Assembly (NCBI GenBank): GCA_013376985.1
Contig: JACABB010000026.1
Span: 1-64,000, forward strand
Source of the DNA: Bacteroidales bacterium
GTDB taxonomy: Bacteria > Bacteroidota > Bacteroidia > Bacteroidales > Tenuifilaceae
Length of the DNA: 64,000 nucleotides
Reading direction: 5' to 3'
Shown here in pieces: positions 53,201-62,127 of this stretch (its first letter is position 1; each line of letters opens with the position of its first letter). A program made the position numbers and the translations under genes. The notes under the pieces are model-generated. The model saw only the letters and a program-made list of their open reading frames with translations, ran no database searches and had not been told where the DNA came from.

Positions 53201-54871
53201 TTATGGCAGGAACTTATCGGGATGCTTTTGGTAAAATCCTGCTTTTTTCTGGTAAGCAGAGCCTACAAGCAATAAATCAGCCTCATTATACCAATCGGCT
53301 AAAAAGGTAATGCTTGTTGGAAGACCATCCTTTCCAAAACCATTGGGAATAAGTAAAGCAGGATGTCCGGTTAAATTGGTCATCAAGTTTTGATTACCGC
53401 CCCATGTTGGACATACAATAACATCAACGGTTTTGAAAACATTCATGAATTCAGCAATTAGCTGGGTACGAATTCTACTTGCCTGAATGTACTCAACCGC
53501 AGGTATAAATCTTGCTTGACGGAAAATATTTGGCCATGCCCCTTTCTTTTGCAATACCATCATGGTATCCTTTTGGGTTAATGTAAGATCGCTAAAAGCA
53601 GCAGCAGCTTCGGCTTCAAGCATAATGCTAATTGCCATCGAAGGGATTTGCTCAGGGAGTTTTATTGGGATCAAATTAAGCCCCATCTCCCGTAATGTTT
53701 TTAATGTAAGGCTATCGTTTGTTCTGAAATCGTATTTTTCTTTGAAATAATCTTCAACATAACCTATTCTTAGGCTTTTAATATCTTTCTTGGGATCATA
53801 ATTGAACGGCAAATCAACAAGATTTGGATCTTGCCCATCCTTACCTTTGATAGCATCAAAAACCAATGCACAATCCTCTGCTGTACGACAAATTGGACCA
53901 ATTTTGTCCATTGTCCATGAGAGAGCCATTGCCCCTGTCCTACTTACCCTACCATAAGTTGGGCGAAGCCCGGTTACCCCACACACCGTTGATGGCGATA
54001 TTATTGAACCCCAAGTTTCAGAACCAATAGAAAAGGCTACTAGACCTGCTGATGTTCCCGAAGCAGATCCAGCAGATGATCCACTTGAACCCTTTTCGGT
54101 ATTCCAAGGATTGCGAGTAAGACCTCCAAACCAAGTATCATCCATTGCCAATTCACCCAACGAAAATTTTACAACAAGTACGGCTCCAGCCTCGTCAAGT
54201 TTTTGAATTACAGGTGATGTAATCTCAGGAATTTGATTTTTATAGATTTTTGAGCCAAAGGTAAATGGGTATCCTTTAAGTGCAAGCAAATCCTTTACCC
54301 CATAAGGTATCCCATGTAGTGGACCTCTGTATATTCCCTTTGATATCTCCTCATCGGCTTTTTTAGCCTGATTTATAGCCCTTTCCTCTAGTAGTGTAAT
54401 TACGCAATGCAATTCGGGATCGTATTTTTTAAGCCTCTCTATATACAATTTAGTCAACTCTAAGGAAGTAATCTTTTTTTCCTTAATTAGTACAGATAAT
54501 TCTGCAACAGAATAGAAACATAACTGCTCTTTTCTCTCTGGCATTACCACCTCTTTAGGCAAGTCCCAATCAATCTTTTTCTGCTCTTTATCAAACTGAT
54601 AGGAAACAGGAACGGGTGCAAAATTGAAAGATGGTGAAACAGAATTATCAAGTGTTATTTTATGAATCTCCTTATACTTATCTAAATAACCTTTGATACC
54701 ATCAACCATCGAATCTCGCTGAGCAGGTGAAAACTTTAGATCAAAAAGTTTCTCAGTCGATAAAATATTATCTTGAATAGTATCACTTGATTTGAATAGA
54801 TAAAAATTTACAACCACTGATGATACTAGCAGAATAGTAAGAACTGATAACAATATTTTTTGTGTCTTCAT
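53201..54871 (-). CDS. Amidase-signature-family hydrolase with N-terminal membrane anchor
   Basis: The 556-residue protein begins with a hydrophobic segment (about 7-27) that is a signal or anchor, then about 85 residues of linker and an amidase-signature domain. The Ser-cisSer-Lys triad is visible: Lys in YGVKDLLA near residue 192, cis-Ser in the glycine/serine-rich GSSGSSAGSASG stretch near 263-274 and the nucleophile Ser in SETWGSIISPS near 287. Such enzymes hydrolyse amides, including indoleacetamide, acyl amides and amino-acid amides. The periplasmic location is unusual for the family but frequent in Bacteroidota. GatA is unlikely because of the anchor and of the missing gatC/gatB. Confidence 0.9.
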   Translation of the reverse strand: MKTQKILLSVLTILLVSSVVVNFYLFKSSDTIQDNILSTEKLFDLKFSPAQRDSMVDGIKGYLDKYKEIHKITLDNSVSPSFNFAPVPVSYQFDKEQKKIDWDLPKEVVMPERKEQLCFYSVAELSVLIKEKKITSLELTKLYIERLKKYDPELHCVITLLEERAINQAKKADEEISKGIYRGPLHGIPYGVKDLLALKGYPFTFGSKIYKNQIPEITSPVIQKLDEAGAVLVVKFSLGELAMDDTWFGGLTRNPWNTEKGSSGSSAGSASGTSAGLVAFSIGSETWGSIISPSTVCGVTGLRPTYGRVSRTGAMALSWTMDKIGPICRTAEDCALVFDAIKGKDGQDPNLVDLPFNYDPKKDIKSLRIGYVEDYFKEKYDFRTNDSLTLKTLREMGLNLIPIKLPEQIPSMAISIMLEAEAAAAFSDLTLTQKDTMMVLQKKGAWPNIFRQARFIPAVEYIQASRIRTQLIAEFMNVFKTVDVIVCPTWGGNQNLMTNLTGHPALLIPNGFGKDGLPTSITFLADWYNEADLLLVGSAYQKKAGFYQKHPDKFLP

Positions 54872-54976
54872 ATCAAAAAGTTTTACATTTATAATCTTAC
54901 TAATTTAATAATCAAAATGATTTGACAGTGTTTTTTGAAAGGGTTTAATCTGTTTACTATTTTTACAAAAAATTTA

Positions 54977-55067
54977 ATGGATGAAACACCCATGTTACAG
55001 GCTAACGTAAAAGGCGATGAACCGAGTTTACGAGCTGGACGAAGTCAATAAAATATGGGTGTTCCAT
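54977..55067 (+). ncRNA. Candidate structured RNA or leader element upstream of mgsA
   Basis: The outer stem pairs ATGG and AACACCCAT (54977-54993, with a four-base bulge) with ATGGGTGTTCCAT (55055-55067). The inner stem pairs GGCT and CGTAAA (55000-55011, AA bulge) with TTTACGAGCT (55027-55036). The enclosed segment is richer in G+C than its surroundings. It lies 75 bp before the mgsA ATG. It could be a leader element, a small RNA or a palindromic repeat; the strand assignment is tentative. Confidence 0.4.
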
Positions 55068-55142
55068 GATTGTAATTTATAAACGGTTACTATGACATAT
55101 TCATCTTGCTATAAATCAATCGTATAATATAAATTTATTCTC

Positions 55143-55619
55143 ATGAAAAAGTCAAAGGTAAAAACCATTGCACTTGTGGCGCACGATAACCGCAAAGCGG
55201 ATATGATAGAATGGGTGGAGTGGAATTGGGAGAAATTAATGAGGCATAAACTTATCTGTACGGGTACAACAGGTAGATTAGTTGAAGAGGCGCTAATCCA
55301 TATGATTGGCGATGGGATATATGATCATCTTCAAATATCAAAGTTAAAATCGGGTCCATTAGGTGGAGATCAGCAACTTGGGGCAAAAATTGCAGAAGGT
55401 GATATTGATATCCTGATATTTTTTTGGGATCCAATGCAGGCACAGCCACACGATGTGGATGTTAAGGCGCTATTGCGACTTGCATCGGTTTATAATATAC
55501 CAACAGCCACAAACCGTTCAACCGCCGATTTTCTTATTAGCTCGCCATTGCTTGAAATTGAGTATACTCCAAAATTGATCGATTTTTCAAAATACATAAA
55601 TCGAAGTTTAAAAATGTAA
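55143..55619 (+). CDS. mgsA: Methylglyoxal synthase
   Basis: The 158-residue protein matches MgsA throughout: ALVAHDNRKADMI, the phosphate-binding TGTTG, KSGPLGGDQQLGA with the catalytic aspartate near residue 80, FFWDPMQAQPHDVDVKALLR with the catalytic histidine and NIPTATNRSTADFL. It converts dihydroxyacetone phosphate to methylglyoxal and phosphate, a bypass of lower glycolysis used when phosphate is short or sugar phosphates pile up. The product is toxic, so tight control is expected; a structured element lies in the leader. The M64 peptidase gene follows after 46 bp. Confidence 0.96.
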   Translation: MKKSKVKTIALVAHDNRKADMIEWVEWNWEKLMRHKLICTGTTGRLVEEALIHMIGDGIYDHLQISKLKSGPLGGDQQLGAKIAEGDIDILIFFWDPMQAQPHDVDVKALLRLASVYNIPTATNRSTADFLISSPLLEIEYTPKLIDFSKYINRSLKM

Positions 55620-55665
55620 TTATTAAGCAACCAAAAGCTTTATACATAACCCTAATCAAACCAAA

Positions 55666-57144
55666 ATGAAACAAAATTTAATTTTAGTTCTAATTGGACT
55701 AGCGTTAATATCCTGTAAACCAAACAAGGAGCAGGTTAATAAACCAGTAACTAAAATAGACTCTTCAATCACTGCAATTAATAAGGGTGATGTTGATTTC
55801 GACACCTATTTTGTTGAAAAAACAATGCGTATGGATTACTTCCATACAGGCAACGCAAAGGAGGAGAGATTTGCCATAGATAAAGTTCTCTCCGATGGCA
55901 TTTGGGGAGGAAGTAAGAAAATCCTAATAGATAAACTTGAACTGGGTCTTTACTTTTTTGAAATTCTTGATAAAGAGACCAATATACTCCTTTACTCAAG
56001 AGGATTTGCAAGTGTTTTCGGTGAGTGGCAATCAATTCCCGAGGCCAATAGCCGTTGGGGCACATTTCATGAATCTTTACGTTTCCCTTGGCCTAAAAAA
56101 CCTGTTACAATCCTTATGAAGAAAAGGGATGCTCAAAATAAGTTCGAAACTATATGGACAACGAATATTGATCCCTCATATCGTCAGGTAAATCCTTCGG
56201 ATATTATTCATACCGAAAAAGTTGATGTGATAGTTGAAAATGGCCCTGCTCAGGAAAAATTGGATATCGTTATCTTGGGTGATGGTTATTCCGTTAAAGA
56301 GATGGATAAATTCCGTAATGATGCAAAGCGATTAGGAAATGTGTTAATGAATGCCGAACCATTTAAATCGCAGAGTAAAAATATAAATATTCGTGCAGTT
56401 GAATCTCCTTCGGAGCAATCGGGTGTAAACAAACCTCATCATGGCATTTTTAAGCATTCACGGCTATCAGTAAGCTATAGCGCATTCGATTCAGAACGCT
56501 ACGCATTGACCTATGACAATAAAACTGTAAGAGATATTGCATCTGCTGTTCCATACGAATTTATGGTGATTTTAATAAATGAAAGAACTTATGGTGGAGG
56601 TGGAATCTACAATCTTTACACTACCGTTGCTGCCGATAATAAATTTTCTGATTATATTATGGTTCATGAAATGGGTCATCACATGGCTGGTCTTGCTGAT
56701 GAATACTATACTTCGGCAGTATCATATGAAATACCTAAAATTACAGTTGAACCATGGGAAACAAACATTACTGCTCTTTTCGATAAGAATAACCTAAAAT
56801 GGAAAGACCTTGTTGAGGAAGGTACACCAATTCCTACACCATGGAACAAAATCGAGTTTGACGCACATGGATATCAGATCCAAAAGGAACGCGATAGCCT
56901 AAGAGCAGCCCATGTTCCAGAAAACATTATGGAAGATCTTTTTACTCGCCAGATGAATAAAGAAAATGAGTTCTTCTCAGCAGAAAAGTATAAAGATAAG
57001 GTCGGCGCATTTGAAGGCGCAAACTACAATGCAAAGGGTATGTATCGCTCACAGCTTGATTGTATAATGTATACAAGACATCAGGTATACTGTAAGGTTT
57101 GCCAAAGGAGTATAATCAATGTAATTGAACAGTACTCAAAGTAG
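55666..57144 (+). CDS. M64 (IgA peptidase-like) metallopeptidase lipoprotein
   Basis: The 492-residue protein has a lipoprotein signal with lipobox ALISC (Cys17), an N-terminal beta-rich domain (about 35-170) like the M64 N-domain, and a catalytic domain with HEMGHHMAGLADEYY near 334-348, the HExxHxxGxxDE zinc motif of family M64. The best-known members cleave immunoglobulin A; related ones occur in many free-living Bacteroidota, so a host role must not be assumed. The lipobox predicts anchoring in the envelope, probably with surface exposure. It lies 46 bp after mgsA and may share its transcript. Confidence 0.9.
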   Translation: MKQNLILVLIGLALISCKPNKEQVNKPVTKIDSSITAINKGDVDFDTYFVEKTMRMDYFHTGNAKEERFAIDKVLSDGIWGGSKKILIDKLELGLYFFEILDKETNILLYSRGFASVFGEWQSIPEANSRWGTFHESLRFPWPKKPVTILMKKRDAQNKFETIWTTNIDPSYRQVNPSDIIHTEKVDVIVENGPAQEKLDIVILGDGYSVKEMDKFRNDAKRLGNVLMNAEPFKSQSKNINIRAVESPSEQSGVNKPHHGIFKHSRLSVSYSAFDSERYALTYDNKTVRDIASAVPYEFMVILINERTYGGGGIYNLYTTVAADNKFSDYIMVHEMGHHMAGLADEYYTSAVSYEIPKITVEPWETNITALFDKNNLKWKDLVEEGTPIPTPWNKIEFDAHGYQIQKERDSLRAAHVPENIMEDLFTRQMNKENEFFSAEKYKDKVGAFEGANYNAKGMYRSQLDCIMYTRHQVYCKVCQRSIINVIEQYSK

Positions 57145-57177
57145 AAAATAAAGAATATCTAATTCGGAAAGTATGAT

Positions 57178-57219
57178 ATATTGAGGCTGTCTCAAAAGAA
57201 AAATAGACAGCCTCAATAT
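57178..57219 (+). terminator. Long hairpin after the M64 peptidase gene
   Basis: A perfect 15-bp stem with arms 57178-57192 and 57205-57219 (core TTGAGGCTGTCT with AGACAGCCTCAA) closes over a 12-base loop. No strong T-run follows. The GAGGCTGTCTCAAAAG wording is common in Bacteroidota terminator-like repeats. Confidence 0.65.
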
Positions 57220-57339
57220 CATTTCTGTTCTCAGTTACACATCTTCTTACCAACTATTTTTTGCTATTATACTATTCACCTCAAATAATGGGATTATCCT
57301 CAAGAAATTGAATTCATAATTTTATGCTAAAATTTATGA

Positions 57340-59718
57340 TTATTCATATTTCAACGAATCTGTAGGATTCTTCTGAGCTGCTTTATATGATTGAATGCTC
57401 ACAGTAATAAGCGTTACAATAAGAATAATTAATGCAGCAAGTATGAATGGTAATACATTAAGTTTTACTCTATACTCAAACCCTTGTAGCCAAGTTCTCA
57501 TAATAAATACTGCAACAGGGACTCCAATGCAAATAGCAATTGCTACAAGTCTTATATATTCATATGATTGCAATAATACCATTTGTTTATTTGTTCCACC
57601 AAAAGTTTTTCGAATACCAATCTCCTTTGTTCGCTGTTCCGCCGAATATGCTGCAAGTCCAAATAGACCTAACATTGCTACAAAGATTGATAGAATAGTA
57701 AATCGGAAGAATAGTTTTGAGAATTCCTGCTCTTTTTCGAAGAGTTGGTTAAATGACTCATCGAAAAACTTGTACTCCAAAGGAATGCTTCCGTTAATGC
57801 TTTTCCATGTTTGCTCAATGGATTTTAAAGTATTGCTGATATTTGCTTCAGCAACTTTTATTGACAGAATTCCATTGACTCCTGATCTATAGACCATCAT
57901 TATTGGTTCTATCTTATGACGCATTGATGTAAAATGGAAGTCCTTTACGACTCCAATTACTATAGCATCACGATTTCTTCCTAATTTAATCTTCTTATTA
58001 AGACCCTTATCCCATCCAGCCGCTTTTACCAGCGATTCATTTACAATAACAGGAATTGGCTGTTGAGTTATGTCCTTTCGAAAATTTTCCCCCTCAACCA
58101 TTTCCATCTTCATTAATGAGATGTAATTCTCATCAATTGAAAAAATACTTGTAATCCAAATATCGGTGGATTGAGCACCCTCAGGTGTTATGCCTGTTCG
58201 ACCAAAACCAAGGCCTGGCATAGAGCCAGATGTTGCAACCAGATTTACTCCAGAAATTTTTTGAAGTTCGGTTTTTAGTGCTTCATATTTTGTTCTTACA
58301 TCATTATTGTCAAGCTGAATATTTACAATTTGAGAGGTGTTAAAACCCTTATCTTTACTTAAGCTGTATCTAACTTGTTTTACAACCACAACAGTGCCTA
58401 AAATCATCACAAACGCAGCTATAAACTGCATTGAAACAAGAAAACGTCTTAACCATAACCCTTTTTTACCGGTTTCGAATTTTCCTTTCAATACAACTTG
58501 TGGTTTATATGAACTAAGAATCAAAGCAGGATATGTACCAGAAATAATTCCTAGAATAAAAACTAATCCTAATATGTATAGAACAATTATCGGGCTTGAA
58601 ATTATGTACCCAATAACAGTAGAATCGACAAAAACGAAGTAATGATTGATTAGTTCAACTATTCCCAATGCAACAAAAACTGATAGTAAAACTTGAATAA
58701 AAGCCTCAGACAAATGCTGTGAAATAAGTTGGAATTTCAAGGCTCCCATTGTCTTTCGAACTCCAACTTCTCTAGCTCTTTTTGTTGATCGGGCTGTCGA
58801 AAGGTTCATGTAGTTAAAACTCGCAATTAGTAATATAATAATTGCAACTAAAGAAAGGGATTGAACATACTTGATATTTCCTTTATTCTTATTGAATTCA
58901 TCGAAAATGATATCATTGGAGTATAGATGAACCTCCTTTAGGGGTTGAAGCGTAGCTTTCCATGCAGCAAGTACCTTATTCCTTCGCATGAGTGAATCCA
59001 TATCAACAATTACTTGCTTAACATTATTGGGGTTCCTTAAAAGCGCATATTCAGTCATAGCAATAGATTGCCATGAGTTTAAAAATTGAGCAGTAGTCGT
59101 ATCAGAAGGTGAGGGATTTATTGAAAGGATGATATCAAACTTAAAGTGTGATGGTCTTTTTTCATCTGCAAGAATACCAGTAACCACCAAATCATCGGAG
59201 CCATCAGCCGAAAATACTTTACCCATTGGGTTTTCATTACCAAATATTTTCTTTGCCATTGTTTCGGTAAGGATAGCTGTTTTAGGATCTTTAAGACATG
59301 TTGCAGGGTTTCCTTCCTTTAGCTTGAAGTCAAATACCTCAAAGAAACTAGGTTCAGAATAAATTAGATCTTTTGAGTAAAGAGTAGTCTCCTTGTATTT
59401 GACTAGGCTTTTCCCAACCGGAGAAATATTCACTACATTTTCCACCTCAGGAATTTCTTTCTTCATTCCATTCCCAAGAGCAGGAATCGTAATTCCTACA
59501 GTGTTGTTACTAACACCAATAGCATTGTCAATGGAAAGAATCCTAAATATTCTATCCTTCTTTTCATGAAAGCGATCGTAACTTAATTCACGATTAACAT
59601 TGATAAAAATTAGGAAACAACTTGTAAGACCTACCGTTAGTCCTAAAAAGTTAATAATAGAAGTTGTGCCATTTTTAAAGTAACTTCTAATCGCAATTTT
59701 TATAAAACTCTTTATCAT
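57340..59718 (-). CDS. FtsX/MacB-type ABC transporter permease
   Basis: The 792-residue protein has an N-terminal membrane helix (about 20-40), a periplasmic MacB core domain (about 45-240), three membrane segments with FtsX signature (about 285-420), then a second half of the same plan (membrane about 425-445, periplasmic about 450-640, three membrane segments about 670-785), and ends in PTDSLKYE as is usual for Bacteroidota members. It needs an ATPase partner that is not in the window. Such permeases handle peptides, antibiotics or cell-wall signals. The regulator and kinase at 62128 onward, of a type often paired with them, share a palindrome with its upstream region. Confidence 0.92.
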   Translation of the reverse strand: MIKSFIKIAIRSYFKNGTTSIINFLGLTVGLTSCFLIFINVNRELSYDRFHEKKDRIFRILSIDNAIGVSNNTVGITIPALGNGMKKEIPEVENVVNISPVGKSLVKYKETTLYSKDLIYSEPSFFEVFDFKLKEGNPATCLKDPKTAILTETMAKKIFGNENPMGKVFSADGSDDLVVTGILADEKRPSHFKFDIILSINPSPSDTTTAQFLNSWQSIAMTEYALLRNPNNVKQVIVDMDSLMRRNKVLAAWKATLQPLKEVHLYSNDIIFDEFNKNKGNIKYVQSLSLVAIIILLIASFNYMNLSTARSTKRAREVGVRKTMGALKFQLISQHLSEAFIQVLLSVFVALGIVELINHYFVFVDSTVIGYIISSPIIVLYILGLVFILGIISGTYPALILSSYKPQVVLKGKFETGKKGLWLRRFLVSMQFIAAFVMILGTVVVVKQVRYSLSKDKGFNTSQIVNIQLDNNDVRTKYEALKTELQKISGVNLVATSGSMPGLGFGRTGITPEGAQSTDIWITSIFSIDENYISLMKMEMVEGENFRKDITQQPIPVIVNESLVKAAGWDKGLNKKIKLGRNRDAIVIGVVKDFHFTSMRHKIEPIMMVYRSGVNGILSIKVAEANISNTLKSIEQTWKSINGSIPLEYKFFDESFNQLFEKEQEFSKLFFRFTILSIFVAMLGLFGLAAYSAEQRTKEIGIRKTFGGTNKQMVLLQSYEYIRLVAIAICIGVPVAVFIMRTWLQGFEYRVKLNVLPFILAALIILIVTLITVSIQSYKAAQKNPTDSLKYE

Positions 59719-59740
59719 AATATATTTTTTGCTAGTATAA

Positions 59741-59757
59741 TACCCATTTCATGCCAA
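59741..59757 (-). promoter_or_regulatory. Possible sigma-54 -24 element of the permease gene
   Basis: On the minus strand TTGGCATG (59757-59750) matches seven of eight bases of the sigma-54 -24 box. The -12 position reads GGGTA in place of TTGCA, so only half of the promoter is convincing. Confidence 0.25.
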
Positions 59758-59845
59758 AGAAAATAAAATGCTAATATTGTGAAAATTATATAATTGAAAA
59801 GCGAATATTTTACTATCACAGGTGTACGTATTGATTCAATTGGTA

Positions 59846-59860
59846 GTCCGATTATGGGAC
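59846..59860. promoter_or_regulatory. GTCC-N7-GGAC palindrome, copy 1
   Basis: GTCCGATTATGGGAC is repeated as GTCCGATATTGGGAC at 62082-62096, upstream of the sigma-54-type regulator. Both are followed by AA. It lies 128 bp upstream of the permease start and is a candidate activator site. Confidence 0.55.
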
Positions 59861-59957
59861 AACTAATATTGAAAACATTCTCAATAAACTTTGTAATTAT
59901 AGTCTAAGAGCTGTTTCCAATTAGCATATTTAGATTTCCAAATTTCAATTTACTAAA

Positions 59958-61454
59958 CTATATTATATCGTATAGAAATTTAGGAGCCTTATTGCATCGT
60001 GGATCAGGAAAGTCCCAATTTTTATCGCCATATACTTTTAAAACTTCTGCCCAACATTTGTTTGGATACTTATTGCAGCACTCATCAAGCATTTCACAAT
60101 TTTTACAAGCACTTTCATCACGAAAATCATCCTTTGTTAAATTAACCCATTTTAATGACTCGGCAGAATTCCATACTTCTTCAATTGAATTATTGAGAAT
60201 ATTCCCAATTATGAATCTTTTCTTCCAATACATTTGCTCACAAATAGTAACATTCCCATCGGGTAGTACAAACATATGTGAACGGTTTGCTGAGCATGTT
60301 GCACCAGAAAATGATTTGCTACCCTTTTCAGCAGTGAAATAACCACGTTCAAGGTTTGATTTATCAATTTCTAAGGTTATTTTTTGCAATTTACTTAGTT
60401 CATCAACATACTTAAGTGTTTCAATACGCTCATCCTCTTGAAGTTTTATTGTTTCAAACTCTGTTGAACTATATAGCGACTTAAAAGCAATACGTACTTG
60501 CCATTTTTTAATTTTTTTTAGAGTTGAAAGGTAATTATGTAACTCAAGCAAATCTTTTTTATCGGAATTAATTTTAGTCAAAACTGATAAAATATGATAT
60601 GAAATACCATACTCATCCATCTTATCAAACGTTTTCTTCATTTTTGTTAAGTAACTTCTTGAAACTCCAAGAATTCTTTGAAGTTTATCACCTGAAAGAG
60701 AATCGAAGGAAAACTGAAACGATAAATTAGGAAATTGTTTAAGTTTGATAATGTCTTCTTCCTTGATAGGAACTTTAGTTGAAATAAATATTTTCTCATA
60801 ACCATGCTTATAAAGCTCCTTTAAGAGGTCGTACCATCGTTCATAAAGAAAAAACTCACCCCCACTAACATGTACATCCTTTATTTTTAAATTCTTTGCT
60901 TCTTCAATTACTTCTTTTATACGTTCAAAAGAAATTGAACATGACATTTCCTTGCTTCTATCAGCGTAGCAATAAATACAATTTGTAACGCAACGATTTG
61001 TTAACATTATAGTTACAGTCGATGGACTCTTCATCAAACGTGCATTCTCAAAATCCAGTTCATTATAAATAAAATCTTCAGGAGCATAAGTACAATTTAT
61101 TTTAAGATGACTTTCGTACTTTACAATTATACGCTTAGGGAATTTAAATGTAGCCCCATTATATTGGGTGAAAATAACCTCATTATTTTCAATAAATGGA
61201 TTAATAAGATTTAATACTTCTTCTTTGTTTAAATTCAAAAAATCAATTAAGTTTTCAACTGCATTATCAATAGTTATTGGAGAAGAAAAAAATGATAAAA
61301 TCATTGCCTGAACTGGATGAATGAAGGATAGCCATTCCTGATTTGAGTATTCGCATTGCGATTCTGAATTTGCTATAATTACACTTCTTTTAATATCACT
61401 TCTGAAATTATAATCAGGGTTTAGAATATATTGTATTTCATTAATTCGATTCAT
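59958..61454 (-). CDS. Radical SAM/SPASM peptide maturase
   Basis: The 498-residue protein begins with a PqqD/RRE-like region (about 45-100) expected to bind a leader peptide. The radical SAM core (about 145-340) has the cluster motif CVTNCIYC (Cys155, Cys159, Cys162) and the SGGE motif near 197-200. A SPASM domain (about 385-490) has Cys387, Cys405, the CxxCxxxxxC group at 450-459, and Cys460, 467 and 487 for two auxiliary iron-sulfur clusters. Such enzymes install thioether or C-C crosslinks in ribosomal peptides. The precursor gene lies 140 bp upstream on the same strand. It best resembles the GG-Bacteroidales maturase group; the exact chemistry is open. Confidence 0.93.
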   Translation of the reverse strand: MNRINEIQYILNPDYNFRSDIKRSVIIANSESQCEYSNQEWLSFIHPVQAMILSFFSSPITIDNAVENLIDFLNLNKEEVLNLINPFIENNEVIFTQYNGATFKFPKRIIVKYESHLKINCTYAPEDFIYNELDFENARLMKSPSTVTIMLTNRCVTNCIYCYADRSKEMSCSISFERIKEVIEEAKNLKIKDVHVSGGEFFLYERWYDLLKELYKHGYEKIFISTKVPIKEEDIIKLKQFPNLSFQFSFDSLSGDKLQRILGVSRSYLTKMKKTFDKMDEYGISYHILSVLTKINSDKKDLLELHNYLSTLKKIKKWQVRIAFKSLYSSTEFETIKLQEDERIETLKYVDELSKLQKITLEIDKSNLERGYFTAEKGSKSFSGATCSANRSHMFVLPDGNVTICEQMYWKKRFIIGNILNNSIEEVWNSAESLKWVNLTKDDFRDESACKNCEMLDECCNKYPNKCWAEVLKVYGDKNWDFPDPRCNKAPKFLYDII

Positions 61455-61489
61455 ATAAATGGTTTTTAATGTGAATAAAAAATAAACAA

Positions 61490-61528
61490 TTCTTCTACAT
61501 CTATGAATAATTGAATTATGTAGAAGAA
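61490..61528 (-). terminator. Hairpin between precursor and maturase genes
   Basis: TTCTTCTACAT (61490-61500) pairs exactly with ATGTAGAAGAA (61518-61528) over a 17-base loop. On the minus strand it is followed by TTGTTTATTTTTT. It looks like a leaky terminator that would let the precursor be made in excess over the enzyme. Confidence 0.65.
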
Positions 61529-61594
61529 CTGTATTTAAATTACATCAACTACTTTAAAAATTTAAAATAATTGATTGCATGACCTGCAAAATGA

Positions 61595-61831
61595 TTAATA
61601 TGCGATGGCATTGCTACTCCAGCAGTCACTTAAACCACCAACACATGCCCCTCCACTTGAAGAACCTATACAACCACTTTTAGCTACATCTGTGCATCGC
61701 ATCATTCCTGAAATACAAGTTTCATTTTGACCATTGCAAACCCCACCGCTAATTTCATTTAGCGCTTTTGCACTCATCAATTCGCCGAGATTAAACTTTT
61801 CGGCTGTTAATTCTGCTAATTTTTTTTTCAT
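61595..61831 (-). CDS. GG-leader ribosomal peptide precursor with six core cysteines
   Basis: The 78-residue peptide has a leader of about 30 residues (MKKKLAELTAEKFNL...ALNEISGG) ending in a double glycine, then a 48-residue core with cysteines spaced x6, x6, x7, x8 and x6, rich in Gly and Ser, ending SNAIAY. This is the layout of Bacteroidales GG-type natural-product precursors cut by a C39 peptidase after GG. The next gene on the same strand is a radical SAM/SPASM maturase. Six cysteines in a Gly/Ser-rich core suggest sactipeptide- or ranthipeptide-like thioethers. No transporter or C39 protease is in the window. Confidence 0.85.
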   Translation of the reverse strand: MKKKLAELTAEKFNLGELMSAKALNEISGGVCNGQNETCISGMMRCTDVAKSGCIGSSSGGACVGGLSDCWSSNAIAY

Positions 61832-62127
61832 TTTACATAAAGTTTAAATATACACCTACTCTTTTTTGGATTTTCGGTTTACTCCATTTCTTATATATAT
61901 TTTACATTCTATTTTTTAATATTTTATAAGTATATAATATATAGCATACAATAATTTTAGTTTTTATAAGACTTTATACTCATTTTGTGCCAATTATCAT
62001 ATCTAATTAAAAATATGATATTTACGTAAAATAAAATTATTGCTCACAATTATTTAAGCGTTCGAAATTGCACAAATAGGAGTCCGATATTGGGACAATT
62101 TAATATCTTGCATGAAAAACTTATACG
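61832..62127. other. Divergent regulatory region of the peptide locus
   Basis: These 296 very A/T-rich bases lie between the precursor (minus) and the regulator (plus). The only clear signal is the palindrome at 62082-62096. I see no full housekeeping promoter on either strand and no further small coding frame that resembles the precursor. Confidence 0.45.
62082..62096. promoter_or_regulatory. GTCC-N7-GGAC palindrome, copy 2
   Basis: GTCCGATATTGGGAC lies 31 bp upstream of the regulator ATG and differs at two bases from copy 1 at 59846-59860. It suggests autoregulation by the gene product. Confidence 0.55.

Noticed and set aside
53201-54871. GatA subunit of the glutamyl-tRNA amidotransferase
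   Set aside because: The protein has an N-terminal membrane segment and a long linker, and no gatB or gatC is adjacent.
62090-62113. Sigma-54 promoter (GG-N10-GC) directly upstream of the regulator gene
   Set aside because: The GGGAC and TTGC words are spaced by 15 bases rather than 10, so they do not form a -24/-12 pair.
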